DNA of 64,000 bases from the NCBI RefSeq assembly GCF_958979055.1, contig NC_084896.1, forward strand, positions 7,134,501 to 7,198,500, read 5' to 3'. The stretch's first letter is position 1, and each line of letters starts with the position of its first letter. The translations under genes and the position numbers were made by a program. Under the pieces are notes generated by a model that saw only the letters and a program-made list of their open reading frames with translations, ran no database searches and was not told the DNA's origin. This document shows positions 22,301 to 32,780 of the stretch, piece after piece. This stretch comes from Alnus glutinosa. Taxonomy: Eukaryota > Streptophyta > Magnoliopsida > Fagales > Betulaceae.

Positions 22301-23319
22301 ATCCACCCCCAATGACACAATACTGTCCGCTTTTGGCTTCCCATATCAGACTTCCCAGGAGGTCACCCATCCTGGAATTGGTCTCGCGGCGGCTCGCTTA
22401 ACTGCGGAGTTCTGATAGGTTCATTGCCATCACGGCTTTAAAACGCGTTGTGTCATAAAGGGTACATTTATACATATAAGCCCATCCTCATTCCCAGGCG
22501 ATGTGGGAAGTCACAACCTTGAAACGAGTAAGAATCCCACCAATGTTTCACCTTCCACACAAATCCTTCTGCTTTAAGCCACATGTTCTCAAATTTGAAA
22601 GACCTGTTCCCACTAGAGAAGTCACCACAATCAAGAAGAATTAGAAAGTGATCTGAATAAAGGCGAGGAAGCCTCTTTTGAGACGACACAGGGAACCGAG
22701 CTTCCCAATCAGGGGAGACTAGAAAACAATCAATCTTAGACCACACAAGGGGATCAAAAGTACGTGACCCAGTAAAAGCACCCCCAGCAAGAGGAAAATC
22801 CACGATACCCATCTTAGAGATAAAATCAGAGAACTCTCTCGTAGCAGACCTACTACCCTCACTAGACCTTTCACTAGGGAAACGAGCAACATTGAAATCG
22901 CCTCCTATACACCACGGCAAGCTCCACCAAATAAGAATCCCAGCCAACTCATCCCAGAGCAGACTCCTATCCATATCAGAATTCGGACCGTAAACACTTG
23001 CGAAAGCCCAGACGAAACGATCCATTACATTCCTAAAGGAAATAGCGAGAGTAAAAACCCCCAAACACACATCAACTTTCTCCACCACCCTATTATCCCA
23101 CATGATCAAAATACCTCCTGATGCCCCACAGGAGTCTAGACAACACCAATCCACATGATTGCAGCCCCAGAGACTGCGCACAAAGCTACTCGAAATACCA
23201 TGAATCTTTGTTTCTTGGAAGCAAATGATATCCGTCTTCCAATCTCTGAGCAAGTTACTAATCCTTAGTCGTTTGTTTTTCTTATTCAGCCCCCTCACAT
23301 TCCATGGGAACTTAATCAA
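19381..23319 (-). mobile_element. LINE (L1-like) ORF2, 5'-truncated, decayed
   Basis: Read on the minus strand. APE endonuclease (23319-22516; WNVRGLNKK, QETKIHG, GGDFNV, SDHFLIL) is followed by reverse transcriptase (22293-20384; [23 protein letters not shown]) and a C-terminal zf-RVT region (about 20380-19600; SVWRTQAPSRAAFFAWSV, VDHLLLHCD). An A-rich tail is complementary to 19381-19392. Defects: a 222-bp Cassandra LTR between endonuclease and RT; an extra CT near 20460 causing a frameshift; a 1-base deletion near 20118; and a 9-base loss near 19843 that removes one zinc-ligand-like Cys. No ORF1. It is inserted in an LTR. Confidence 0.85.
22294..22515 (-). mobile_element. Cassandra-type TRIM solo LTR carrying 5S rRNA-like sequence
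   Basis: 222 bp; on the minus strand it runs TGTGACTTCCCACATCGCC ... GGATCGTTACA. The middle (22349-22417) matches the 3' half of plant 5S rRNA: CAGAACTCCGCAGTTAAGCG and GGATGGGTGACCTCCTGGGA. Terminal TG..CA and the 5S core define Cassandra elements. Flanks ACCTT and TCCAT (+ strand) match at only 3 of 5 bases, so the target duplication is decayed. It is not a functional 5S gene. Confidence 0.8.
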
Positions 23320-24806
23320 AAATCCAACATCATCAAATTATCAATCCAAAATCCAGATTTGAATCCCATCAAGAACACCCATTAAAATCACTCTCTTCAT
23401 ACATGGCCACTACAAGAGACTAACCAAACCATTCAACCATTTTCAATTAGCATTAACCCCTTCAACACAAACCCAAACAACAACTCAATTGATCCGGCCA
23501 CCATGTAAGCCCATTCAAAGTTCCAATAAACTAACTAAAATCATCAATCAAATTTACAAATCCACAGCAAATATCATATGGTCATTCACCTAGAATCAAA
23601 CTTCAAAGACTCATTCAGCCAACAATAAATCCAGAAAATTTCACCAACAAACCCAATCAATTTTGGCTTCAAAAATTCAGAATTTCTAAACTAAATTAAT
23701 CCCATAAAATCACACCTCAATCAATAGCCAAAAAGACCAAACGGAAAGACCCATCAACAATGATTCTAAAATACAAATCCAAAACCTCATTTTAAAATCA
23801 TCAAACACAAATATAGCATCACAAAACCAAAATCCCAAGAGACATACACCATTTGGCCAACTCCCCCAAAAATCAATATGAAACCCTAAATTTCTTCCCA
23901 ATCAAAGCCAGAAGATAAAGATACAAATTTATGCTATTTAGGCAATGGGTATTCTGAAAAATGCAGGGAAATAGGGTTAGGGATTTTACCTTCTTTGATT
24001 CTCCTTCAAGTAGCATGACCCACGAAAATCACGGCTCTATCTTCCAATCAAGATCTCCAACTCTGCATTCCGTTCATCAAAGTCTCTCAATCTCAGTTCA
24101 TCTCTCTCACAGATGCAGGGTGTGTGTGGGTGTACAAGAGGAAGATGAAGAGAGGAAGAAGAAGGTAAAGGGAAAGGGTTGTGCGTGCGAGATAGTGAGG
24201 GAAGAGAGGAGGAAAGACAAAGGGAAGAGGAGAAGGGAGAAATGGAAGAGGGGGTTCGGGCACTGAAATAGGGGATGGGGTAATGTGCGTGCGGGGGAGA
24301 AGAGGAAGAGGGAAAGAAAGGAAAAGGAAAGAAAGAAAGGAACTGTCGTGCGATCCAAAGAGAGGAGAGAAGAAAAGGGAGAAAAGAAAAGAAAGAGGAA
24401 TAGAGATAGGAAGAGACGTGTTTGGTGAAGAAATAAGGGGAAGAGATCATGCAATCTTCTCCAAACCAATCACAAGCTGACAAGTGGTAAGGGGGAGATT
24501 TCCTTTAATTTAAGCCCCAACTTTTATTAAATTACTACAGGACCCCACTATATTAAAAATCTTATCATTTAATAATTAATACTTTACCCTACATATATTT
24601 AAACCACAGTTTTGTTAACGTAATTAATTATTTATTCAACTAGAACCCACTATAATAATTATTATACTTTCTATTATTTTATCTTAAGTTTATTTTATTT
24701 TGATAACACAATTATTATTACCTGAAATACAATTATTAGTCACATCTATTTAATAAATACAATTTATTAATTGATAAATCTCCTATTTAATTTCTTTGTC
24801 TTCACA
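23320..24806 (-). mobile_element. 3' LTR (transcription sense) of the LARD-like element, distal part
   Basis: Collinear with about 57400-58889 of the solo LTR (GAAATAGGGTTAGGGATTTT; ACCCACGAAAATCAC) and ends ...GTCTTCACA at 24806. The polypurine tract is the complement of 24807-24820. Purine-rich and low-complexity frames here are not genes. Confidence 0.7.
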
Positions 24807-26713
24807 TCCTCCCCTCCTTAGAAAAATTTCATCCTCGAAATTTGTAGACAACTCTTTTAATCTCACATGCTTACATGAAACTATCCCAACGGTCCTCAAA
24901 AATAATTTGCATCAAGCATCCTATCCTCAGTCTCAAAGTCTTATCTAGTCCCAACACTCAGTTAACTTATACTTTATTCATATGAGCTTACATCGTCCTC
25001 TAAAATCCTCAATCACTTTAACTCATATATCACTTTACTATACAAAACCTTACAAGTACCACTTGTCTCTTTTATTACAAGTCCAAGTCAGTTCACTAAC
25101 TCTCACCTCCTTAGTTTAAAACTCTTTATCCAAACTATGACTTAAGGTGAATCATTCTCATTCTTCTATACAATATACTTTGATTTATCCTTAGAGCCTC
25201 AAACTCTTAGTCATTGTGGCAAACTATCCCCAAGACTCTAGTCATGAAATTTATTCCTTAAGCAACCTCAACAACGATTTAATTGCTTTACATGAATCTC
25301 CTATATCGTTTACTTTATAAACTCTTAAAATCATACTTGGATCATCTCCAATTGGCCTCAATTTTGACCTATAAGACACCAAAGATTTAGCGTGGGCTCA
25401 CTAAGTGATATTATGATCTATTTCTCTTTAAATCTTAGGTACTAGCATCCTCAAATAGGTAAACCATTGAAATTTTCAAACTTAACCTAATATTACAAGG
25501 CCTTAACTTGCTCCTTATTCCTGATTGGTGGCTTATTCTCAACATTTTATCTATCCAATTTGTTAACTCCTTACTATTTCACCAGGATCAGTACCTTTAA
25601 ACCATAAATTTACACTTAATATTTGTTTTACAACTGAAATTATACTATGACACCATTATTTCACCAAAGATCAACTAGCAATTAACTTCTTTCTAACACT
25701 TGGACCTAATTCAAATAGCTTTCTCTAACACGTACAATTATATATTGAAGTTCATATTTGAACTATCACCTTTACTTTGATAATCATTTGTGTTAAACAC
25801 TATACTTTACACATAAAGCATGTTTGAACTACTAACTTTTAAGTTAATTCTTATGTTTGAAATCGTGTTTCAAAGGTATTTTGGCTTAGCCATAAATTTT
25901 ATTAAATAGTCATATTTAACTTAACTACTAGTTTTAAAATTGTTCTTAAATTCATGATTTATTAAAATAAGACATCTAAAGATTTATCATGTTTAGTTAT
26001 TTACTTGTTTAGCTTGCTTCACATTAACATTTTATTATTCTAACTCGTACCAATAGGTCGACACCCTAGAGGATGCATCTCTCGTCGTTTGAGTAGTTAT
26101 CTTCGTTGATGGTCGTCTCCTTGCTATGGTTCATCCTCGTAGTTGTAGTTAGGCAGCTTCCTTGAATTGAAGGTGCTCTTCAAGATTCGAGTCTCCTTCG
26201 ATGCGCCCTAAGAATAAGTCATCACTTCTCAAAGGACGGTTATTAGTCTACCCTCATGAGAAGCTATCTCTTACATCGCCTATAGCCTAACACAATCATG
26301 CTAGACTCTTCTAAAAGACTAAGCTACTAGACACCTAGGACTACCCATAATAGCGTCATCACAAGAGTGACCACGCATGTTTTGACCTAAGGCTTTATTC
26401 TCTACCAACACGACTCAATCGAGGTGTTGCACTTAAATCAATCGAGACGCATGCAACACTTCCGAACAAAGGAAGAGGTCATTGTCTAAGTGGCATAGCT
26501 TGTCTACACAGAGCTATGCTACGTACACAACACAAATCCAAACATATGCATTACCATAATTATGCAATGCACACAAAGATCTTAATTTAAATCTTTTTGT
26601 CTTTGTTAAAGCTTTTAAATTCCTAAGGCTCTTTGTTATCCTAGATTCTAATACAAACATAGATTTTTGCTTTTCTAAAAAATCCTAGAGCTAACTGCTA
26701 TGATACCATTTGC
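24807..26713 (-). mobile_element. Internal region of LARD-like retroelement, noncoding
   Basis: On the minus strand it begins next to the LTR with a primer-binding site (TGGTATCATAGCAG, complement of 26695-26708, tRNA-Met type). It ends with a polypurine tract (AAGGAGGGGAGGA) abutting the LTR at 24806. The 1.9 kb between has no reading frame for gag or pol, so the element is non-autonomous, or its interior was lost. Confidence 0.7.
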
Positions 26714-27010
26714 TGTGACGACCCCCCCCCCCCCCCCCCCCCTTTTTTTTCTTTTTTTATACAAACATAAAACGAGTCATCACAATGGCACGACGATGTG
26801 TCCCTCAACCAACATATGACACATGCCCCATAACATGTACATGATAATCAGAGTATGACATCTATCCATCTATGAAGTGAAAAACATAAACCTAAATAGC
26901 GGAAATCATAACATGAACCTCTATAACAAATAATCATAACCAAAGAGCCATATTACATCTATCTGTTTAAGTTTTTCCTCAAATCAAACACATAGTAATT
27001 ACACAACAGA
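26714..27010 (-). mobile_element. 5' LTR (transcription sense) of the LARD-like element, truncated
   Basis: Begins TGTGACGACC with a 21-nt poly-C run (26722-26742) and matches 54531-54830. Homology fades at about 27010, so most of this LTR is missing. Confidence 0.65.
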
Positions 27011-27546
27011 GAGCTCCTAATGGAAAATTAAGTGTTTTCAACTTTATCAGTGAACATATGCCTTGTTGAGAAAGCTTCCACACACGACACGCATAGAAAG
27101 AGTTGAGTAAAATATTTCAAAACTTTTCATCTGCAAAGATTCTTTGGCTCATTAATTACTTGACTCTCAATTATATGTTTACATATTTTTAATTTTCTAT
27201 TTAATTTTGTTATCAGTTTTAAATACATGCGTGTTCTGAAGCTAACATTAAAAAAATTCCGTTGTCTGCTATTTTTCTCTATTTTTGGTTTTTTTTTGTT
27301 TTTTTTGGTGGAGAGTCCAAACCTAGGTTGCTAGAGTCCGAACACACTGATTAGTGCATTAATCAGCTAGGCCTGTCCAGACAGGCATCTTGATCGTCCG
27401 AACGCGCGACCTAGGTTTTTAAACTTATCACTTTCTCTCCCAGCCGCCGCACCTCATTCTTCTCTGGAGTTGTTTTTGTTTCTTTCTCAAGTTCTCATGG
27501 TGTCTCTTGAGTTTTTGGTTTTTGGTTTTGGGTTTTTGGGTTTTTG

Positions 27547-27586
<40 letters not shown>

Positions 27587-28021
27587 GCATTATCTCTTCT
27601 CACCAATATTCCAGGTATGTTCTTCTTTCCCTTACAATTTTTTTTTATTTGTTTATGAGAATATATGGATTTTGGAATATTCTGCTATTGTGAAAATTGT
27701 TTTTGAGATTAAATGCTTGCTAGGGTTGGAATAATTTTGTTCAATATTCATGAGAATATTTATATTGCTTGCTTGCTGAGGTTGTAATATTTATTGCATT
27801 ACTATGATCCTATTTTTGGTTTTTAATTGCATGCAAGCACATGATTTTTATTTTTTTGTCCTATATTAGTTTTCCATGTGCAATTATTATTGGACTAGAT
27901 TATTTCTGCATGCTTATGCTATTAGTTTGGTCATATTGTTTTTGACATGCAAATGGGATCTAACTATTTGGATTATTGGTGCATATTCTAGATATATTTG
28001 TTTTTGTTCTATATTACAGAT
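27011..28021. other. Unclassified retroelement-like spacer with 37-nt poly-T
   Basis: Poly-T at 27549-27585. GTCCGAAC/GTCCAGAC motifs (about 27310-27400) resemble an LTR leader, and the sequence leads into the retrotransposon ORF at 28022. No gene seen. Confidence 0.35.
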
Positions 28022-29046
28022 AGAAGGACAAAGATTGAGATTGCAGTTGCAAAGGCAAGGATCGAACAACGGACCATCATAATAGAATGGGCCATTGTCA
28101 GACAGGATGTGATGGTGCCTCCATTTGATCTCATCGACCATATTTTTCAAGAAAATAATTAGCGAAGCTTGTACACTTCCAACATAGTCTATCCTAGACT
28201 TTTGCGAGAATTTTATGCTAACTTGAAGATTGACAAGGTTAGCCCGATACATCCCATCCGGAAGACCAAAGTCTGTGGCCAATAGGGGTGGGCAAATTAT
28301 CTGCCTACCACCTACCGACCGCTTACCGAACCAAACCGAACCACCATCGACCGCCTACCGACTTGACCGACTAATTTTTCGGTTCGGTAGTCGGTATAAA
28401 ATTTTATTCCGAAAGCCGGATTAGCAACCGAACCGCCTTTTAAGCGGTAACCGAACCGAACCGTCTTCTATTCCGACTGATTTAACCGAACCGACATAAA
28501 ACGAAACGACGTCATTTTAGTGAGAATGAAACTTTTGATCATTTTTTTTTTCCTTTAAAAAAATCAAAACGACGTCGTTTCATTACCCATTTTAACTGAA
28601 TGTTAACCGATTTAACCGACCGCCTATTAACCGCTTAACCGACTTAACCAAAATAAATTCACCGATTGCATTCCGACAAAAGTCAGTTAACCGACCGAAT
28701 TAACCGCCTACTGAACCGACGCCCACCCCTAGTGGCCAATCAATCATAGTTGATGCTAATCTTATCAGTGATGTGACTCACATTCCTATAATTGTAGCTC
28801 CTGGACTTCCTTAGCCAAATCATGTGGAACCCCCCTCCATTGAAGACTTGAGGATGTTATTTGATCCTCAAGGCCTTGAAGAGATGAGGAACATTCCCAT
28901 TGGATGGCTGCAATCTCCTCACCGGCTTCTAGCTCGTATCATGATGTAGAATTTATGGCCGCTCTCCAGAAACAGGAATATCACCATTCGTAGGGCCAGA
29001 TTTTTATATGCCATCATCAGACGTGTTCCCTTTTGTCTTTGCACTG
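28022..29046 (+). pseudogene. Retrotransposon ORF (plant transposon protein-like), split by a MITE
   Basis: Reading 28022-28282 then 28740-29046 gives one frame: EWAIVRQDVMVPPFDLIDHI, NIVYPRLLREFYANLK, KVCGQ then SIIVDANLISDVTHIPII. This has the shape of the 'putative plant transposon protein' domain. In-frame stops after FQENN, after APGLP and after ARIMM show decay. The MITE and one copy of its target duplication sit between 28282 and 28740. The 3' end is cut by a Copia LTR at 29047. Confidence 0.65.
28283..28731. mobile_element. Complete hAT-like MITE, 449 bp
   Basis: Termini TAGGGGTGGGC and GCCCACCCCTA are perfect inverted repeats, with perfect 8-bp duplications GTGGCCAA (28275-28282 and 28732-28739). 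Eight-bp duplications are typical of hAT transposition. The interior is rich in ACCGA/TTAACCG repeats and has no transposase. Confidence 0.85.
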
Positions 29047-29400
29047 TGTTAGATGTACTAGCTTTCTTGGAATATTTGTGTGATTTGATCAACCATTGAA
29101 GTCTAACTTAGGGAAGAGCCCTAAGTTAAAGGAGTCCATTGAAGAACCCATTAGACAGGCGGTCTGGTAGGGAGGCGTTCACGTATAGGTATATGTCAGA
29201 GTTAAAGGTATGACTACTGCATTAGGTTATGTGAGTTCGACTGCTTTGTAACTAGTTTTTTCTTCTGAATAGTGGATTTCATGGGTTTGGCTTCCCCGAA
29301 GTTGTTTTCTCTTTGTCTAAAAAGTTTCAACTTCGTCACCAAAATATATGAGTTAATTGTTTTACTGCTTTACATATTTTGGTTGCATGTTTGGTTGTGA

Positions 29401-29438
<38 letters not shown>

Positions 29439-29460
29439 TAAGAGTCATATTTATTTTTCA
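29047..29460 (+). mobile_element. Copia-type 5' LTR with (AC)n
   Basis: Same as 2077-2480, with a longer AC repeat (29402-29437). A primer-binding site follows at 29461. Confidence 0.7.
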
Positions 29461-29537
29461 ATTGGTATCATAGCAGGTTCACTCGTTTTTGGATTAAATT
29501 CCTGAGTGGATCCTAGACTCCTATTTGTTTTTATATC

Positions 29538-30044
29538 ATGTCTCTTAATCTTAATTCTATTATTGCTTTTGATGGCTCGAATTATAGTTATCGGAAAGCA
29601 AGAATTAGATTCTTTTTAAAATCAATAGACGTTTGGCATATTGTTGAGTTTGGGTGGACCCCACCGACTACAACAGTTGCTGAATGGACTACCGTTGAAA
29701 CACGTACTCGTCTTTCCAATGGTCAAGCCTTAAATGATATTTGTCAAACTCTTTTACCATTTGAATTCTCACGAATTTCACATTGTGAAATTGCTCAAGA
29801 AGCATGCGCAATACTGAAAACTACATACGAAGGCACAAAAATTATAAAATCTGCCAAGTTTCAAATGTTAGTTTCTCAGTTTGAAGGAATAAAGATGCAA
29901 GAGGATGAACCTTTGAATGAGTTTTGCACCAAGATCAGCGACCTGAGAAATTTTATGGTAAGTCTCGCGAAGAAGATATCGGATGCAAAACTCATTAAAA
30001 AGATACTAAGATCGTTGCTTGAGCGTCTCAGAATAAAAGTCACT
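29538..30044 (+). pseudogene. Copia gag fragment, longest open copy
   Basis: Open from ATG 29538 to RIKVT at 30044 (169 codons) without internal stops: MSLNLNSIIAFDGSNYSY, FLKSIDVWHIVEFGW, SQFEGIKMQEDEPLNEFC. This is the N-terminal part of a Copia Gag. The zinc knuckle and all pol domains are missing; the frame then runs into unrelated GLP-upstream sequence. It is a truncated relic, although its frame is intact. Confidence 0.8.
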
Positions 30045-30627
30045 ATTGTAATACTGCCATGTGGAATATGCGATTATTCCGCTTATCGACCATTTATTTA
30101 TGTCATCACTTTACAAAACTTTACTTACAACTTTTGCTAAATCCAGTCTTCTTTTTTTTTTTTTAACCAGCTAAATCCTATGTCTATTCGTTCAGCTCGG
30201 TTGATATTTTCATCGAGTTCTTTGGTTGAAAATTCGTGGCCTTTTTTTTTTAAAGAAAAAATAATAATAGTAACAATCTTAATTAATTATGCAGTAAGAA
30301 AGTGCATACAGAATCACTTGGGCATACGAAATCGCAATCTTATTTAATTATGTTGGGACGATTCAATGCAAGAGAAGAAAAAGCTTAATTTGTTTCTCAT
30401 TTCAACTCCATCACTGCATGGAACAAAACAATCAAAATAAAAACAGAGCGACATGCAAAAGACACGGAGGGATGTTCCAATACACGTACGTTAGTGTTGA
30501 TTTGGTCAAATGAGAGACATATAGAGGATATGTTGTCTCTAGGACTCCACTGACGTGTTCAACTCATTTTTGTTTTAACATCACATATTCTCGATCAATC
30601 ATGAGGGACAGGGTCAACTCCATATAC

Positions 30628-30660
<33 letters not shown>

Positions 30661-30906
30661 CAATGTAAAATTCACTAATGAGGAATGGGCCAAAGCAACA
30701 GTAGTAGAATTGAACTATTCCATTCACCAAAACCGTCAAATTTGGCTGCATGTTCTATTAGTGTATATATAAGCGTTCATTACGTACGTAGTTGTTAAAG
30801 AAATGTTTGCCCTTAAAATAAAAAATTGGTAACCAATGAAGACTTACCAAGTCTTATATCTTCCCCGTGGAAGTTAAAACATAGACCTGTTCAGTGACTC
30901 TAATCC
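30045..30906 (+). promoter_or_regulatory. GLP4 upstream region with expanded TA repeat
   Basis: B-like to about 30490, then A-like (GLP3) by 30785. The TA microsatellite near 30631-30660 is longer than in GLP2, GLP3, GLP6 and GLP7. Confidence 0.55.
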
Positions 30907-30913
30907 ATAAATA
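30907..30913 (+). promoter_or_regulatory. Probable TATA box of GLP4
   Basis: ATAAATA, 85-91 bp before ATG 30998, at the conserved position. Confidence 0.6.
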
Positions 30914-30997
30914 CGTGCCTTCCAATGCAACATTTCTCACCCCTCACCCAATAAGCAAGAATACACAGCATACTCAAAGGTGGAGATAACCTCAAAA

Positions 30998-31800
30998 ATG
31001 ATGAAAGGCGTTCCTAGGTATCTGGTAACCGTGCTCGTCTTGGCTTTGGCATGCTCCTTGGCCTCTGCATATGACCCCAGCCCTCTTCAAGATTTTTGCG
31101 TTTCAACCAACGATTCCGCTTCTGGAGGTATGAAGTCATTTGAAGCATCTGTATGCAATCTTGTATTTTTGTTGTTTTACCCTGCCCGTCTTGTTAATAC
31201 TCTACATACAAATATATTTATGCTTCGTTCTTTTTATATAACAAGCTTTTCCTTCTCCACGCAGTATTTGTGAATGGAAAGTTCTGCAAGGACCCCAAGC
31301 TTGTCACTGCCAATGACTTCTTCTTCTCCGGACTAAACATTCCTAGAGATACGTCAAATCCACTTGGATCGACTGTCACTCTCCTGAATGTGGACAAAAT
31401 ACTAGGCCTCAACACTTTAGGCATATCCTTGGCTCGCATTGACTTTGCACCATACGGCCTAAATCCTCCCCACATTCACCCTCGTGGAACCGAGATTCTT
31501 GTAGTCCTAGAGGGTACTCTATTAGTTGGTTTTGTCACATCCAACACAGATAACCGTCTCTTCACCAAAGTTCTTAATGCTGGAGACGTCTTTGTCTTCC
31601 CAATTGGCCTCATACACTTCCAGTTTAATTCTGGGCATACCAATGCCGTAGCCTTTGCCGGTCTCAGCAGCCAGAATCCTGGGGTCATCACCATAGCAAA
31701 TGCAGTCTTTGGATCTAATCCTCCAATCAATCCTGATGTTCTCGCCAAGGCCTTCCAACTAGACAGAAATGTGATTAATTATCTTCAGAAAAAGTTCTAG
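30998..31800 (+). CDS. Germin-like protein, mosaic A/B (GLP4); exons 30998-31127 and 31265-31800
   Basis: A 221-residue secreted cupin with intact signal peptide, Cys34/Cys51, His113, His115, Glu120 and His161. Exon 1, the intron and the start of exon 2 match GLP3 (T58, I69; CTCCACGCAG acceptor). From about 31485 on, most diagnostic sites are type B (CCTCGTGG, P200, Y216), and the 3' flank is type B. The switch lies between about 31353 and 31485. This makes it a mosaic produced by gene conversion or unequal exchange, still with an open frame. AATAAA is at 31914-31919. Confidence 0.95.
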
Positions 31801-32468
31801 TGGGACAATTATTAGATAAATATTTGTAATTGCCAATAATGAATCATTAGATGGTTCAAATGGATCTTGCCATTATTCACTTCGTTGTAACACCATAGCA
31901 ATAACTTCAATGAAATAAAATTCTTTCTTACTCTATCTCTCTGTTTCTTCCTTCTTCTTCTTCTTTTTTTTTTTTTTTTTTTCGCAGTGTAATAATGGTG
32001 GTAGAACAAGTGCATGATTAAAGTTAACTACATCTTGAATCCACAATGTTTGAGATATATATCACACCTAACTTCTCTTGGTACGTGCCCTTCATATATT
32101 CTCTTTTAAAAAAAATAAAATTCGACAACATATAAATATATCTTTAAATCAATAATAAACCTTTGCTCATATTTTATTTTAAATCTAATTTATATCGAGG
32201 CATTATCAATAATAATGAAACAACATTATTAATTGGTCTTTATATCGGAAAATACCAACTCCCTAACCTGTCAGGCCTAAAGAGGTTTGAATAGATGTTA
32301 GGGAAGACCCTACAATGTCCTCGTGATTTTTGAATTGTAGTTCACAATATCATCTTTAATGGTAAAAATTTTACATATAAAGAATTCTAGCACTTAAGTC
32401 GAGATTTGTATATATAGTAACAGTAGAAAACATATCTTGTGCATTAAGGGATTCGATTCTATAGTGTA
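31801..32468 (+). other. GLP4 3' UTR and downstream block
   Basis: AATAAA at 31914-31919, then CT/T-rich tract and the conserved AT-rich block. No gene seen. Confidence 0.55.
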
Positions 32469-32690
32469 GTGGCTATTCATCATGAAAATTATGTCAAAGA
32501 TCAGGTTGGAGTAGGAAATGGTGCAGGTTTTGTTATTTCTAATATTGGTTACTCTCATCTTGCTAATAAATTCTCCAAATTTCATATGAAAAATATTTTG
32601 CATTGTCGATCTATTTCGCCTAACCATTTATTTAATTTGTTAGCCAGTTTGCAAGCGATTGCCTTTGTTACTTTGAATTATAGTTTTTTC
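32469..32690 (+). mobile_element. Copia pol fragment
   Basis: Copy of 5471-5690 (VGNGAGFVISNIGYSHL). Confidence 0.72.
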
Positions 32691-32694
32691 CTTT

Positions 32695-32780
32695 CTTTTT
32701 TTGGACACCATGACGCAATGTTAAGCACGAGTTGAACGCTTGACCCAGGATCTTGTAATTGGGGGTTAACCACTTAAACA
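32695..32780 (-). mobile_element. Possible tRNA-derived SINE head
   Basis: Copy of the 5699 element. Confidence 0.33.

Noticed and set aside
22349-22417. 5S rRNA gene
   Set aside because: Only the 3' half resembles 5S, and it is embedded in a TG...CA LTR, so it is a Cassandra-type element.
22468-23319. Host AP-endonuclease gene
   Set aside because: Contiguous with RT and zf-RVT regions and split by a Cassandra LTR; it is the LINE endonuclease domain.
24037-24483. Ser/Leu/Phe-rich frames at 24-24.5 kb and 58.1-58.6 kb
   Set aside because: They are translations of a purine-rich LTR segment, frame-independent low complexity.
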